Positions 48,779 through 60,510 of a DNA stretch of 64,000 nucleotides are shown one piece after another. The number at the start of each line of letters is the position of its first letter. The first letter of the stretch is position 1. The position numbers were made by a program, and so were the translations under genes. Below the pieces are notes generated by a model that worked only from the letters and a program-made list of their open reading frames with translations, searched no databases and was not told where the DNA came from. The stretch is from Gnetum montanum (lineage: Eukaryota; Streptophyta; Gnetopsida; Gnetales; Gnetaceae), in contig MNCI01024892.1 of the NCBI GenBank assembly GCA_015680685.1, positions 537,896-601,895 on the forward strand, read 5' to 3'.

Positions 48779-50740
48779 CTACGATCACACACATAGCCAA
48801 GGATTAGCATTTATGTGTAGCTTATAATACTTTAATACCTTTCCCCATTTGGCTAATTACACTTAGGCTAATTTGTGATCATGGCTGATTGATTATTTTA
48901 ATATTATTTTATTTCAATGGCTATTTGAGTTTGTTGGAAAGGTTTAATTTAAGTGGATTGGTGATCTTTAATATTATTTTATTAGTTAAATCGTTTGGGA
49001 GTTAGAAAGATTTTAAAGAATTTTTTGTCAGAAACCATAGGTTTGTAGCCCCCACGACATAAACTTCACCTCTAATAGTTGAAGGATTAAAGAATGAGTT
49101 GATTCAAACAAGCACTTGGGAAGTTATGGGCTTGAGAAGTCTCTTGGCTCTAAAATTTGTAAAAAATCTCTTAGTGTTATGAGGAAAATGTGAAAATTTG
49201 GCTATCTCATGTCACATATTTATACTACTACTATGGGATGCATTGACGGGGATGCACGTCGATGGGGAAGCATTGACAAGGATGTGTCAATGTAGCCAAA
49301 GATAAAAGTTTTTATAATTGAAAAAGTGAGTAAGGAAAAAGAGTTTTGCCATTAAATTAAGATCCAAATGAAGCTAAAAAAGCCTAGAATAAGGACAAAT
49401 GCATGAAGAGGGCTAGGAATATGTTTGGAAAGAAGATTTGATAAGAGACTAATTGCCAAGAAGTGCAAAAATTGGATGCATTGAGGTGAAAAACAATAGT
49501 TTTGAAAGAAAAATGCCTAAGGGATAGGAAACTTAACCATCCCAACCAAAGAGTATGCAAGTGAATCTTTCCCATAGTAGTCTCATGCCCTTGCATGCCA
49601 TCAAACTAAGGAGTTTGTGGGACCCAAGGATGATTAATGACTATGGGTTGTTAAAAACTGAATTACCAAAGAAACCATCAAAGAATTAAGACCATCTCAA
49701 AATGAACCCATCGATACAACATGATAAGAGGTAATGAAGTGGTAAAGGGGAAGAACTGTTGGATGAGAGAGAGAGAGAGAATATCAAATGTAGTCTTGCA
49801 TTATGAGCACATGAAGTCCCTTATGGAGGATGTGATTAGTATGACTTGATAGCTTTTATCCGTAGTTAGAATCAAGGCCACTCACTCCTAATGACTTTGC
49901 ATTGGCATGTTAGACCATTCCATCCCTTAGGGTACATGAACATCCCCACAAATCACTCACCATTCCAAAGAAAGAAGAAAAGATAATTAAGAAGTGAAGA
50001 GGACCTTAGTTAGAGGGGTGCCTTTAGGCATGAGTAACATGTCTTTCTAGCCTCATAACCAACGCTTGTAGCCTGTTATTGTGTCTAAGGGGTGTGATTT
50101 GAATTTTCATAGTTTTTTTTTTCAAATGGGAATCAAACTATTCAAAGAAATTACTTCTTGTTTATTGGTTGACATAGGAATGATAAAGAATCCATGGTAA
50201 TACTCATGAAACCCTAGATGGTAGGCAGGTACAAAAGGTGTCAAATCCCCTTGAAGCCACACCCTTGTTGATTCACATGATTCGTTCCAAGTCTATAAAG
50301 TACCAAGATCACAAATTCATTTTAAGTTGTTATTAAGAAAGGACCTCATATTTCCAAAATGAGGAAACACCATAGAGTTGTGTGAAATAGATGGATGAAG
50401 TGAACTCATTACCTAATATCATGAGAAAACCAATGTTCTGTTAATTAATGTAAAAATTCTAAGATGAAATCCAGTCATTTGCAATCAAGTAAATAATATA
50501 ATTTAATAAACCATCATTAATTAATAGTTATATTTTGCACCAAAGCCTTGATGGAAATGAAGGAAAAGAGGACACAAGAAAAGTTCAAATAAGGAAAAAT
50601 ATAGAAAAAATTATAACATATTCAAGACAATGAAAAATGTATGAAAAATAGTGTAAAACAAAAAAGTTGAAATACTAAGGAGCCATTCATATAATATCAG
50701 CATGGATGGGCATCTCCCCCATGATTGAGGTTGAAGGAGG
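48779..50740 (-). other. Pol-ORF3 spacer of element 2
   Basis: The 2-kb stretch has no supported gene and is homologous to the spacers of elements A and 1 (for instance CCTTAGTTAGAGGGGTGCCT near 50002). It contains a short GA microsatellite near 49765-49783 and the promoter-like cassette at 49213-49300. Confidence 0.7.
49213..49300 (-). promoter_or_regulatory. Candidate internal promoter upstream of ORF3 (element 2)
   Basis: On the minus strand, motifs of the type GGCTACATTGACA, CCCCATCGACGTGCATCC and CCCCGTCAATGCATCC (plus-strand 49240-49296) precede a TATA run (GTATAAATATG, about 49216-49226). This matches the kind of repeats in the element's own U3. The TATA run lies about 444 bp upstream of the ORF3 ATG. 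Confidence 0.5.
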
Positions 50741-50749
50741 AGATTTGGA

Positions 50750-53700
50750 AGATTGAATGTGCTTGGTCATTAGTTGAGGTATTTGTTCCATTGGTTGTTT
50801 TTGGTTTAAGAAAAGGTTTATGTTGTTAGGTGTTGACCAAAAATCTCTTATTTGGGTTGTCAAGATGGTATATCATCATGGCTTTGGATGGAAAGGTTTC
50901 ATATATAATGTAAGGGCCCTCCCATGATGTTTAAAATTTGGTACGTTGAGGTATGTGCATGGGGTTCTAGTAGAGCACCTTATCCCCTAGTTGAAATTTT
51001 ACTTTTTGTATCTTAAGGTCATGACTTTCTTTATTATGTGCCTTGTACACTTCATTTAATGATAGGGCCATTAGTCTATTTTCATCTAGCATGTTGATAT
51101 TCATTAGTCTTTCTTGTTGGGCTTGACTTAGGTCTAAGCCAAGGTCATAGGCTATTGAAAGTGTACAGAGAATAGCTTGGATGGGAAGAGTTAGTAGTTT
51201 TCCATACACTAGCTCATAGGTAGAATACCCAATAGGAAGCTTCCACGTTGAACGATAGGCCCAAAGGGAATCCTTGAGTTTACTACTCTAGTCCTTCCTA
51301 TATTTACTAAGCATTCATGTTAGTATTTTAATAATTTTCCTATTGATGATCTTAGCTTAACTGTTGGCTTGGAGGTGGTATGGAGTTGTTAATTTATGTG
51401 TTCCATACCACCTATAAAATGTGGTATGGAGTGATACATGAGCTTATGAAAAAGTGGCACCTATAAAATGTGTTCCATTATCAGAAATTAGTGCTCATAG
51501 CACATCAAACCTATTGACAACATTTTGGTATACAAACCATGCTGTTGTAGAGGATGAATAGTTGGTGACACTATCAGCTTCAACTCATCTGGTACAATAT
51601 TCAATAGCCATGATGATGTAAGCCTTTCCATTTGACATAGGGTTAATGGGCCCCATGAAGTCAATTCCCCAAAGATCGAAAGGCTCTAGTGGTTGAATCC
51701 ACTTTCATGTGCGTGGTCATCCCTCCATCACATTGGCACTAGTCACAGGAATGAAAGAAGTGATGGGCATCCCAAAAGATCATGGGCCAATAATATCCTA
51801 CCATGAGGATCTTAATGGCCATCCTTCTCCTAGCATAGTGGCCCCCACAAGGACCCTCATGTGCATCCTAGAGGACTCAAAGTTGAATTACATCAGGGAT
51901 ACACCATTGAACCAGGTCATCGATGCAACTCTTGTAGAGGTTGCCCTTGATTTCCATGAAGTTCTTGGCCTAATGAAGAAACTACTATTTCTTCCTATGG
52001 TTCCATTCCTATGGCATCTCTTGGGTGTGTAGATAGGAGAGGATGTTATCATACTAGTTTGTTTCCTTGGGAGTTTGAGCATTAACAACATTAGTAAAGA
52101 AAAGTTCATTAGGAAATTGATTATATAATGGGCTCTCATCCTCTTTATTATCCCATCACAACCAAGACAAGTAGTCAACTACCACATTATCAGTTCCCTT
52201 TTGATCAATCATCATCAAATCAAGGTCTTGGAGCATCACTAGCCACCATATGACATGGGGGCTCACTGTTGGCTTGTTCATCAAGAATCGTATGGCATTG
52301 TGGTCAGTGTGTAAAAACTTGTATCCAAGCACATAGTGCTTAGAATTTTCTAGGGCATACACCACCACCATAAGCTCCTTTTTAGTGGTGGTGTAGTTAG
52401 GTTGTGCATCCAAAATGCTTTTTCTTGCATAGTGGATGTAATATAGAAACTTTTGATCATCCAACTATGTAAGCATGCCCCCCAAGGTGTAATTGGATGC
52501 ATTCATCATGATGTGGAATGGCTTGGACTAGTCTAGTGCTCATAGAATTAGAGTTTCTAAGAGTTATCGCTTTTGTTGTTGGAATGCACTTTCACATTCC
52601 TTAGTCTAGATGAATGGTGCATCTTTCTTGGTAAGTTCTACCAATGGCTTGGTGATCTTTGAGAAGGTTTCAATGAAGCATCAGTTATAACTAGTGTGGC
52701 CAAGGAAGGACCTCACATCCTTCACTACTTTAGGTTTTTTGGTTATTTGTTGGATGATCCTTATTTTCTCTTGGTCCACTTTGATCCCTTTGTTTGAGAT
52801 TCGATGCCCCAAGAAAATGTCCTCTTGGCCCATCAAATGGATCTTTTTCTAATTGAACCAAAAGTTGGTCTCCACACATATTTTAAGTACTTACTCAAGG
52901 TGGTCCAAGGCTTGCTCAAATGCGGTCCCATAGGTAGAGAAGTCATCCATGAAGACTTCTACCTCACTACTAATCTGTTGCTGGCAGATGCTAAGGACCA
53001 ATCATTGAAACATGGTGGAAGCATTGCACAAGCCAAAGGGCATCTTTCGATATTCAAAAATCCTTTAAGGACTTGTAAATGTTGTTTTGGCCTAGTCTTC
53101 TGGTGTGATTTGGATTTGGTTATAGCCACTATAACCATCTAGAAAGCTATAGTAACAATGCCTCACAATAGTATCTAGCACTTGGTCCATAATGGGAATG
53201 GAAAATGATCTTTGTAAGTTTCCATATTTAATAGCCTTAAGTCTATATAGATTCACCATTTTTCTTCCTTTTTGGGCATAATCACAAGTGGACTAGCCCA
53301 CTCACTATCTGCAATAGGATAAGTGAACCTGACCTTGAGGAGTTATTTAATCTCCTCTTTTATGATTGGCTTGAATTTTGTGTTGAAGCATCTTTGTAGC
53401 TGTCTCTTTGGTTTGGTAGAGGAATCTATATAAATTCTATGTTGGCGTATCCTTGGATTAATTCCTGTTAACTCATGATATGAATAGGAAAAGATTGTTG
53501 GCCATTTGTTTACAAATTCCAACAATTTCTTCTTCTATACAAGAGTAAGTGTGGAATCAATAATTACTAACTTGTTATTGTTTAGATATGCATACTGCAT
53601 TCTTGCCAGTAGAGCTTTTAATTTAAGGTGCTCATGCTTAAAAGTTTCAAGGATCTCTAACTCTTCCTAATCAATCTCACTTTGTGCATCACAGAGTTGG

Positions 53701-54950
53701 TGATGGAGTTACTCCAACTTATCCATGCTTTCCACATAGGATCTGGTGAGGCTCTGAGATGGTTCCATGCATATTGTTGATCCAACCTCATTTTTAGCTA
53801 TCAGCCACTAAGTACCCTCTTGTTTAGTGCCTGTTGCATACAAGCACCTTTGAACCTATGTGATATCTACATACTAACTGCATGCTTGAAGTGATGTGCC
53901 CTTGATGGTCCATAGTTTTTGCATGTAGTGGTACCCTGTGTCACTATACATGATGCATAAAACTCTCTTCTTCTCAAATTTTCAAAATTTTTTTTTCTTA
54001 AAAATTTGTAAGGAAAGATCTTTAATCCCCAACCTTGCATCTATGGTGCTAGGCCATGCTCTTCCCATGATGATAGGAAAGTTCCCTTTGCATTTTTCCA
54101 TATGGATTATAAAAAATTTGTAGGATATAACCATCCACAAATGGTGGTCATGATGTCTTCTACCAATCCCAAGGAAATAGTGATGGATTGGTCTTCTAGC
54201 TCTAGTTTGATGTTTCTCTTTTTTAAGGGGGACAGTTTCCAAGCTTTGTACATTTCTTGTGAAATCAAGGTAACTCCAAAACTTGAATCCAAAGGAGCCT
54301 TACATGGTTTACTTCTAGTAATCTGTAAGTAGATAAGAGGACTCCCAGGGTTAGATATCTTCTTGGGAAGATGGCTAGCCTTGATCTAATCTATGACCGC
54401 ATGGGTCAACATAATAGTGTGCAACTAGGGAGCACTTTGGTTTGAAGGTTGCTTGATGAAAATTTCAAATGTGGAAATAGTAGGGTTAACAATTATAAGT
54501 ATTTTTGAGGACTTCATGGGGTTGTTGGTTCTAAAGAATAGCCTTTTGCAAAGCTTGGATTTAGAACCATTCAACTGAGGAGCTAGTTGTAAGTTTAGTG
54601 CCCTTGTAGTGTTTCTCTGCTATGGCTAGGTAGGTATTTCACCTTGCATGGATGGAGCAAGTGGCAAAGGAGTTGAAGATGGTGGTTCAAGAGTCGAAGA
54701 ATGTTGAGAAGGGTAGTAAGGGAATGGGGACTCCCTCCTTGGAGAATGCTCTATAGTATTCAGGAGGATAATAGTGGTGTGAAAAGGAAGCATGATTGGA
54801 AGAGTCACATGGAGAGATGGGCTATTGAATGTAATACCCATATGGATCTGGTTGGTGATAAGGGTGTTGTTTCCTTGGAGGTGGCAACCCCCATAACTAT
54901 GGATGTTGCCACTACTGGTATTATTCATAAGGTTGAGGTGGTGCTCCACT
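50750..54950 (-). pseudogene. Pol polyprotein of element 2, decayed
   Basis: Protease is at 54292-54000 (APLDSSFGVTLISQEMYKAW; GNFPIIMGRAW), with DSS in place of DSG. Reverse transcriptase is at about 53470-52500, with the MDDFST-type site near 52950. RNase H is at 52464-52156 (YTTTKKELMVVVYALENSKH; FLHTDHNAIRFLMNKP). Integrase is at about 52140-50900, ending with MYGKLLTLPIQAILCTLSIA at 51209. Order and sequence parallel element 1. Stops and frameshifts are frequent. Confidence 0.86.
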
Positions 54951-55039
54951 TAGATAGTAAGCTTGTTGGTGGAGCTGCTGTTAATAGTTGCCTTGTGGAT
55001 AAGGCAACTGCCTGGGTGCTTGCCTTTTTGCTAGTGTAG

Positions 55040-57024
55040 GATTTAGAGCATACACCCCAGATTTTTATAAGTGTGACAAAATAGGGAAACATCCTTTGGG
55101 ATGTTCATATTGGTAGATGTCACAACGATTGCTATCGATTTTTGAATCTAGAAACTCTTTTACTTCTACAGCTTTACCCTTATCTCCATGGTATTCTTGT
55201 TTAGCATCCTTTTTCTTTCTTTGCTCATGACCACTTTCTCCATGATACTTACGTTCTTCTATAATCTTTAGGGTAGCTTGGAACTTCTCATCCAAGGAGT
55301 CCCACATTTTGTTAACTTTAGTCAATATTTCAGTAATAGATTTTTGAATCGGTAAATTTTTCCTCTACATAAATTCATCAAGTGGTGCCTCCTTCTCATT
55401 CTCATAGAAATGAACCTTCCTCTTGTGGATGGAGGGGTCTCTATTGTATTCTTTTACACTCTCTTGCTTTTTTAGCTCTCCTTTCTCTTTGGCCACTTGC
55501 TGAATGAGCCTTTAAATCTGATGGGCCCTTAACTTAGAAATTTTTCCTTGGGCATAGATCCCAAGGATTCTCCTTGTTTCAATTTTGAGCCCATCTATGA
55601 CATGGCGTAGCTAATCCCTTTGAAAGTATTAATGGCCTGGGCATGGGTGTCACAAAGAATAGTACTTTCCCATGGCTACATCTAAGGACTCATGAGTACC
55701 TTGTTTCCATCCTTGGATTTTCCTTCTTAAATTGGACACTCTAGAATACATTCAATATTTGTCGTTGAATACCTCCAGCATTGTACTCCATCATTGAATA
55801 GATTTTGGTTCTAAGGATTGGTACCAACTTTCTACTTGTTTTATGAGTATCCTTGGGAATAATGTTAGCTTTTGCCATTTATTTTCCACACTTTACAAGG
55901 CACAAGCATCATGGAAGGCTTGTAAATAATTTTGCAAATTTGAATTATATCCCCCCTCAAACTTGGGGATATTATTCATATCCAACAGTTTAATGCGGCT
56001 ATCCTGCAAGTGCTTGGTAGGAATTTTGACAACCTCTGAAATATTCAAGATGTTTTTGGTAGCTAGAAGGGGCTTAGCATAGTCATGATGAGTAACCCCT
56101 ATCATTTCTATAATGCTTATGATCAATTTTTCTATGCCTTCATTTTCTATGATGCTCATCCCCCTACTACTACTCATGCCCCTCATCCCTATTGTGTCAA
56201 AGGGATCTATGATCATCCTTATCCCATTGTTCATCTCCATCACAATCTTTGCTGCTTCTTTCACATTTTTGGCCTCTACTTCTCCTATAAGAGTTGGAGG
56301 AGGAAGATGATGAAGATGATGATGAAGGTGAAGAGGAATGGGAATTAACACTTGAATAGTACCTACTGCCTCCTCTTCTTTGGTCCCTACCCTAGTCACC
56401 ATGTTTATCTGTCTCTTGGTGCCTATCATTGTTTTTGGCTCATAATGAATAACTATGAATACCATCTTTTTAGAACCCCTGATCTTGAGACCTATTCTTC
56501 CTATCACCAAGGTTGTCCATAGTTGACTAGAACCATTGGTTAAGGGTCTTCCCATAAAAGAGAGGAGAAGAATCTATGCATTGGGAGGCACCCAAAAATA
56601 AGTTGTCACCTTCTTTGTGGATCTACCAGAATAAGTGGTGAGGAAACCTTTTGCCTTTTAAAGCCTCATATCAAGCTTCCATTTGCTGATCTTTCTTCTA
56701 TTGAGCCTCTATGGGATGATAATCTTGATAGGCATGGTCTTGAACCTCATACTTTGCGTTAAGTCTAGTAATGTCCAACTTGAGATTGTTCAATAACATT
56801 ACGGAAATGGATTGGTCGAGAGGTAACACAATGTTGCGCTCCATGTTTCTTAATGGAAACTGCTCGTCTTGATGTAGGATGAAGGTGAAATTCAAAGTGT
56901 AAGAATTTAGATGAGTGTAGACAACTTTGAACTATTGGGGCAGTTGCATTTTTTGGCCTTCTTGATTTTGAGTGGATTCACTTACAAATGGTGGTGGAGA
57001 ATCCCTCTTGTGAGAAGAAGCCAT
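55040..57024 (-). pseudogene. Gag of element 2, decayed
   Basis: The start ATG is at 57024 (MASSHKRDSPPPFVSES), about 130 bp after the primer site. N-terminal sequence includes NFTFILHQDEQFPLRNMERN (from 56895). A Ser/Asp/His-rich low-complexity stretch follows. A capsid-like part comes next, with VVKIPTKHLQDSRIKLLDMN (about 56040), LQNYLQAFHDACAL, and SLDVAMGKYYSL. The final open piece (55325-55065) ends in a degenerate zinc knuckle CDIYQYEHPKGCFP, with Tyr for the second Cys as in element 1. Broken by stops. Confidence 0.8.
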
Positions 57025-57155
57025 ATCAGTGATTTTTCAAAATTTGTGTGTTTAGTAATATTATGTTTTTTAATGATTTTTATTTAAGTGTTCTTTTACC
57101 ATGTCCTTAGATAATTTCACAATCTTCCTTATGTAACACACTTAGCTAACTAAAA

Positions 57156-57173
57156 TCCTCAGCAGCAATACCA
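57156..57173 (-). other. Primer-binding site of element 2 (tRNA-Asp type, decayed)
   Basis: The minus strand reads TGGTATTGCTGCTGAGGA one base after the LTR. Against the recalled tRNA-Asp-type site, 11 of 18 bases agree and all seven differences are transitions. Confidence 0.65.
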
Positions 57174-57174
57174 A

Positions 57175-58009
57175 TGATGAGCAGTGACTAGTCCTACACC
57201 CAACCATATGAATCACAAGAGTTGCACTAGTGATTTGGTCGAATTTTGTGGACTTTAGCTTCTAAATGTACAATAGTAGTGATTTAGAGACATGATCATT
57301 GTCTTCTTGGCTTCACTTGTGTAAGTGCAAGTGTATGGTTAAGTGTAAGCCAAGGCACATGATTTTTATTGATTTTATATTTTATCTTATTTAGTCTAAG
57401 CAATGAATAAAGAGATAATTAATTAATTATTAACTATTTACCTATCTAGTGTCCTAATCCAACTATCCTAGCATAAGCATCTAAGCTCACTTTCCATTTG
57501 CATCCTGATCTTGCTTTAACATTACTGGGTCTAGCAAATAGCCATTGTTGGGATTACCAAGTGTTAAGCGGTATGTTCGAAGTAGTTGTACTTATGCATT
57601 TGTTATTAACCATATTAATTAATCAAAAGCATTAATGTAATAATACATAAGTAAATAAATGCACAAAATGAAACATTGATCTATTCCAAGTGCTACAAGA
57701 AATGCTAAGAATCTCATCTTTATTGTTGGTCATATCAATGTGTTCAGGTACAAGATGCTTGAATAAAGAACTATACAATCCTTAAGGTCCTATTGTGGGT
57801 ATGTAGAAAATATTCTAATTGTAGGCTAAGAAAATTACAAGAGTTTTGCTATGCTATGGACTTAACATGTCATAATGTAGTAGGTATGTGCATTTATATA
57901 GGTAAAGATAGACACTACGCCAATGCATCTAACCATGTGTTGATGGGGATACATCGATAGGGCTGCGTCGATGCATGCCCATTGATGTAGTCTATTGAGT
58001 GATTTATCA
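57175..58009 (-). repeat. 5' LTR of element 2 (835 bp)
   Basis: It pairs with 44834-45712; borders are TGATGAGCAGTGAC and GATTTATCA on the plus strand. It is somewhat shorter through small deletions. One is near 57533, where the CTACTAGG-type segment of the partner LTR is shortened. A TATA run (CTATATAAATG) is at about 57891-57901. Confidence 0.9.
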
Positions 58010-58790
58010 TCATGAATTCTCATATAAATTAAATCTTCTTAATGGTTTACTCCTTAAGTTAAATGCTTCTCACACATTAATTTTCACATGGTTTTCTCAC
58101 AAATTTCTCTCAAGTGAATTCTCCTAATTTAAGTTCTCTACACTTTTTCTTATGTTTTTACATGCCTAACTTCATGTTTATGATATATGAGAATTTATGC
58201 ATGTTCGAAGGATTTTATATTTGTGAATACAATAATGGATGAACTCCCTTGCTAAAGTTTCTTGAATTGAGAGGTTCAATCAATAGTTAAATTTAATACA
58301 TGTTCCTATTTTCAATTCATTTCATAATTCAAATATTAGTAAACCCTCTTTTAGGGTTTTTTTGATAGTCTCTTGAAATTTGGTTCATTTGCATCTTATT
58401 CCTATTTAATTGAACCATGTGCAAGCTAGAAGCTAGAAGCTTGATTTATTAACTAGTTTTGCATGCTAAAATACATATATATTCTCATTTATAAATATTT
58501 CCTATATTTTTACATGTTCTTCATGCATTCCTAGTGGCAGGGAATTGTTTCCTAATTTCCCATGTCAATTGATGTAATTGTCTTTCTTAGTGTTTCCAAA
58601 ATATTATGTTTAGGCCTAGACACATTTTTTCTACATGCTTTTCCTTCTTTTGGATCTAATTTCCATGTTATTAATAGCTTGAATTTATCACACATCATAC
58701 AAATTTCTAGAAGCAAGACCACATTCTTATCACAACTCATGACTGTGTAGATCACAATCATAGCCCTATTTCTATAATTTTTTTAAATTT
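58010..58790. other. AT-rich stretch, no gene seen
   Basis: Only short ORFs occur. The part from about 58560 may already belong to the decayed 3' end of the LINE described next. Confidence 0.4.
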
Positions 58791-59690
58791 TATTAGTATT
58801 CTTTTATCACATAAAAGTCTACTAGGTTGTCTCCATTTTAACCATCCTACCTAAGACCTAATGATTATATCTTTATCAATTTTATCATATAATTGAAGCA
58901 TTAATCCTAGGTAGTGGAATTGCTTGCAGTAAGGGACATTTTGATCTTGAATTGTCATTTCTATTTTACCATTATGTATGCTTTTATTAAAATTTCATTT
59001 TATATATTCTTTCTTGATTTTGCTAATTTTAAAGCATTTTCATTCTACAACATGTTTCCACTTCTCCATTTTAGAAGTAATATTTTTTGAACTTGTATCC
59101 ACTAGTGTAATATTTTATCTTGTATTTCCTTTGTTATGTCATACATAATGATGGCAAATAAGTATAGGCTAAGCACAGATCCTTCATATAGATATAATAT
59201 GATTGCAAACTTAGATGTGATTCTATAAGCTATTCTAAATTTACTAGTAGCTTCTTCATACATGTCTTGAATCACTTAAATATATTTATTAAGTTTTAAT
59301 TAGACTCTAAAGTTATAAAGTTCTAATTGGATTATATATCTTGGGGTGTACTTATATTATAATTATTTTAGAGTTCCAACATCCTTCTACTTTAATATAT
59401 TAATCATGGGTGTTTTTCCTCTATAAGGTTGATCAAATAGTATCTCTAGGCACTCTTTATTATGCTTTTTCCAAGTTAATGAAGATCATATATATACTTT
59501 CTCTATGTTTTTTGAATTTCTCCATTAATAATAGTATTAGGAAAATAGCCTTTATGGTATATCTCCCTAACATATATCCAAATTGATTTTCTAATATTGT
59601 TAATTCAAGTATGAGATGTTGTTTTATGAATTTTATTAAGAGTGCCAATGTTCTATGTTGCAATATGAAATTCTTTCACTGGACTTGTTT
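58790..59690 (-). pseudogene. RTE-type LINE reverse transcriptase fragment, decayed
   Basis: On the minus strand, in order. FGYMLGRYTIKAIFLILLLM followed by IYMIFINLEKAY (59600-59460) corresponds to the 'FGFMPGRST..AI' and 'F.DLEKAYD' blocks of RTE LINEs. IQDMYEEATSKFRIAYR and YEGSVLSLYLFAIIM (about 59270-59145) correspond to 'IQDMY...' and 'GSALSPYLFA'. YLGLMLQ... and GWLKWRQPSRLLCDKRI (about 58920-58800) correspond to 'AGWxKWR..SGVLCDRR'. Between the first two pieces lies an inserted dispersed repeat (59296-59381). Stops and frameshifts occur throughout. Confidence 0.8.
59296..59381 (-). repeat. Dispersed repeat, copy 3, inside the LINE
   Basis: In reverse complement it reads TGTTGGAACTCTAAAATAAT and then AATTAGAACTTTATAACTTT, matching the segments at 14792-14864 (plus) and 16340-16429 (minus). 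It falls between two adjacent conserved RT blocks, so it looks like an insertion. Confidence 0.65.
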
Positions 59691-59939
59691 CTTTACTTAC
59701 ACTCATCCTTGATGTGGAAATCCTTATATACTTTTCATAATATCTAGGCAACAATGTTGTGCATCATTTCTGGAGGATCTTCTAGCAAGTTGTTGCCTAT
59801 TTTCCATATCAATTAGGCCCTGTGATTACTACACATTGCATGGGAAAATGCCTTAGTATTTGCAAAATCTAAAAAAGAAAACATTCATGAGATTTGTTAT
59901 GGTTTTATAGTTGGCTACTAAACTAATGCTAACCCTTCT

Positions 59940-60510
59940 CTTTTCATATTTAGGCTTGGGACCTATATTGGTAAAATTAATCACTTGCTTCAATTAAGAT
60001 GGAATAACGAGGTTGATAAAGAGCCTCTTTTTGAGAAATTTCTAGATGAGCAGTTATTTGCAAAGGTAACTACAATTTCTTCATCAACCACCACTCCATG
60101 GTTTATTGACTACCTCACCTACATGAAAGAGAAATTTGTTTTTGAATGGGATAAACATAGGATCCAATCATTTTTCCATTGAGTAAAATAATACATGGAG
60201 GTGTAGGAAAACCTATATAACATTTGTGTAGATGACTTTGTACTATGATGCATGTCAAAGAAGGACTAACTATGAGTTTTCTAAGATGCTTATGATGGAC
60301 CTTTTAGGGACTACTATGTAGGGAAAAGGATAATGATTGAAATCCTCATGCTTGGTTACTTTTGATCGTTATTTTTCACAAATACATATTAGTTTAAGAA
60401 GTCTTATGAGTGCTACTAATGCAACTATGAGGTCATTACTAAATTCAAGGGACCATAATAGTGGATCCAACCATTGAAGCCTTTTAACATAGTAGACTTG
60501 GATAGCTTAT
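59940..60510 (+). pseudogene. Ty3/gypsy pol fragment (RNase H-integrase junction), decayed
   Basis: LFEKFLDEQLFAKVTTISSS and PWFIDYLTYMKEK (60006-60140) match the linker that precedes integrase ('FPDEQLF...PWYADIVNYL'). DAYDGPFRDYYVGKRIMIEI (60285-60345) and then FKKSYECY match the integrase zinc-binding HHCC region. PLKPFNIVDLDS (about 60475-60510) matches the 'PLKPF..VEPF' start of the catalytic core. Key His and Cys residues are partly lost. On the plus strand and upstream of an ORF3 remnant, it is probably a shrunken copy of the same element family. Confidence 0.7.

Larger units (their letters stand above)
44834..58009 (-). mobile_element. Athila-like Ty3/gypsy retrotransposon, element 2 (13,176 bp, complete, decayed)
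   Basis: It has the same organisation as element 1 on the minus strand: 5' LTR (58009-57175), primer-binding site (57173-57156), gag (from 57024), pol (to about 50750), a 2-kb spacer, ORF3 (48778 to about 45930), the polypurine tract and the 3' LTR (45712-44834). The flanks are CCATA (44829-44833) and TCATG (58010-58014). They match at three of five bases with two transition differences, compatible with a decayed CCATG duplication but not proof. Coding regions are broken throughout. Confidence 0.88.

Noticed and set aside
49760-49790. GA microsatellite as a GAGA-type regulatory element
   Set aside because: A short simple repeat present only in this copy; no support for function.
55893-56555. 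A 220-codon ORF as an intact protein
   Set aside because: Its first half is the same out-of-frame reading; only the second half is gag. Chance loss of stops explains its length.
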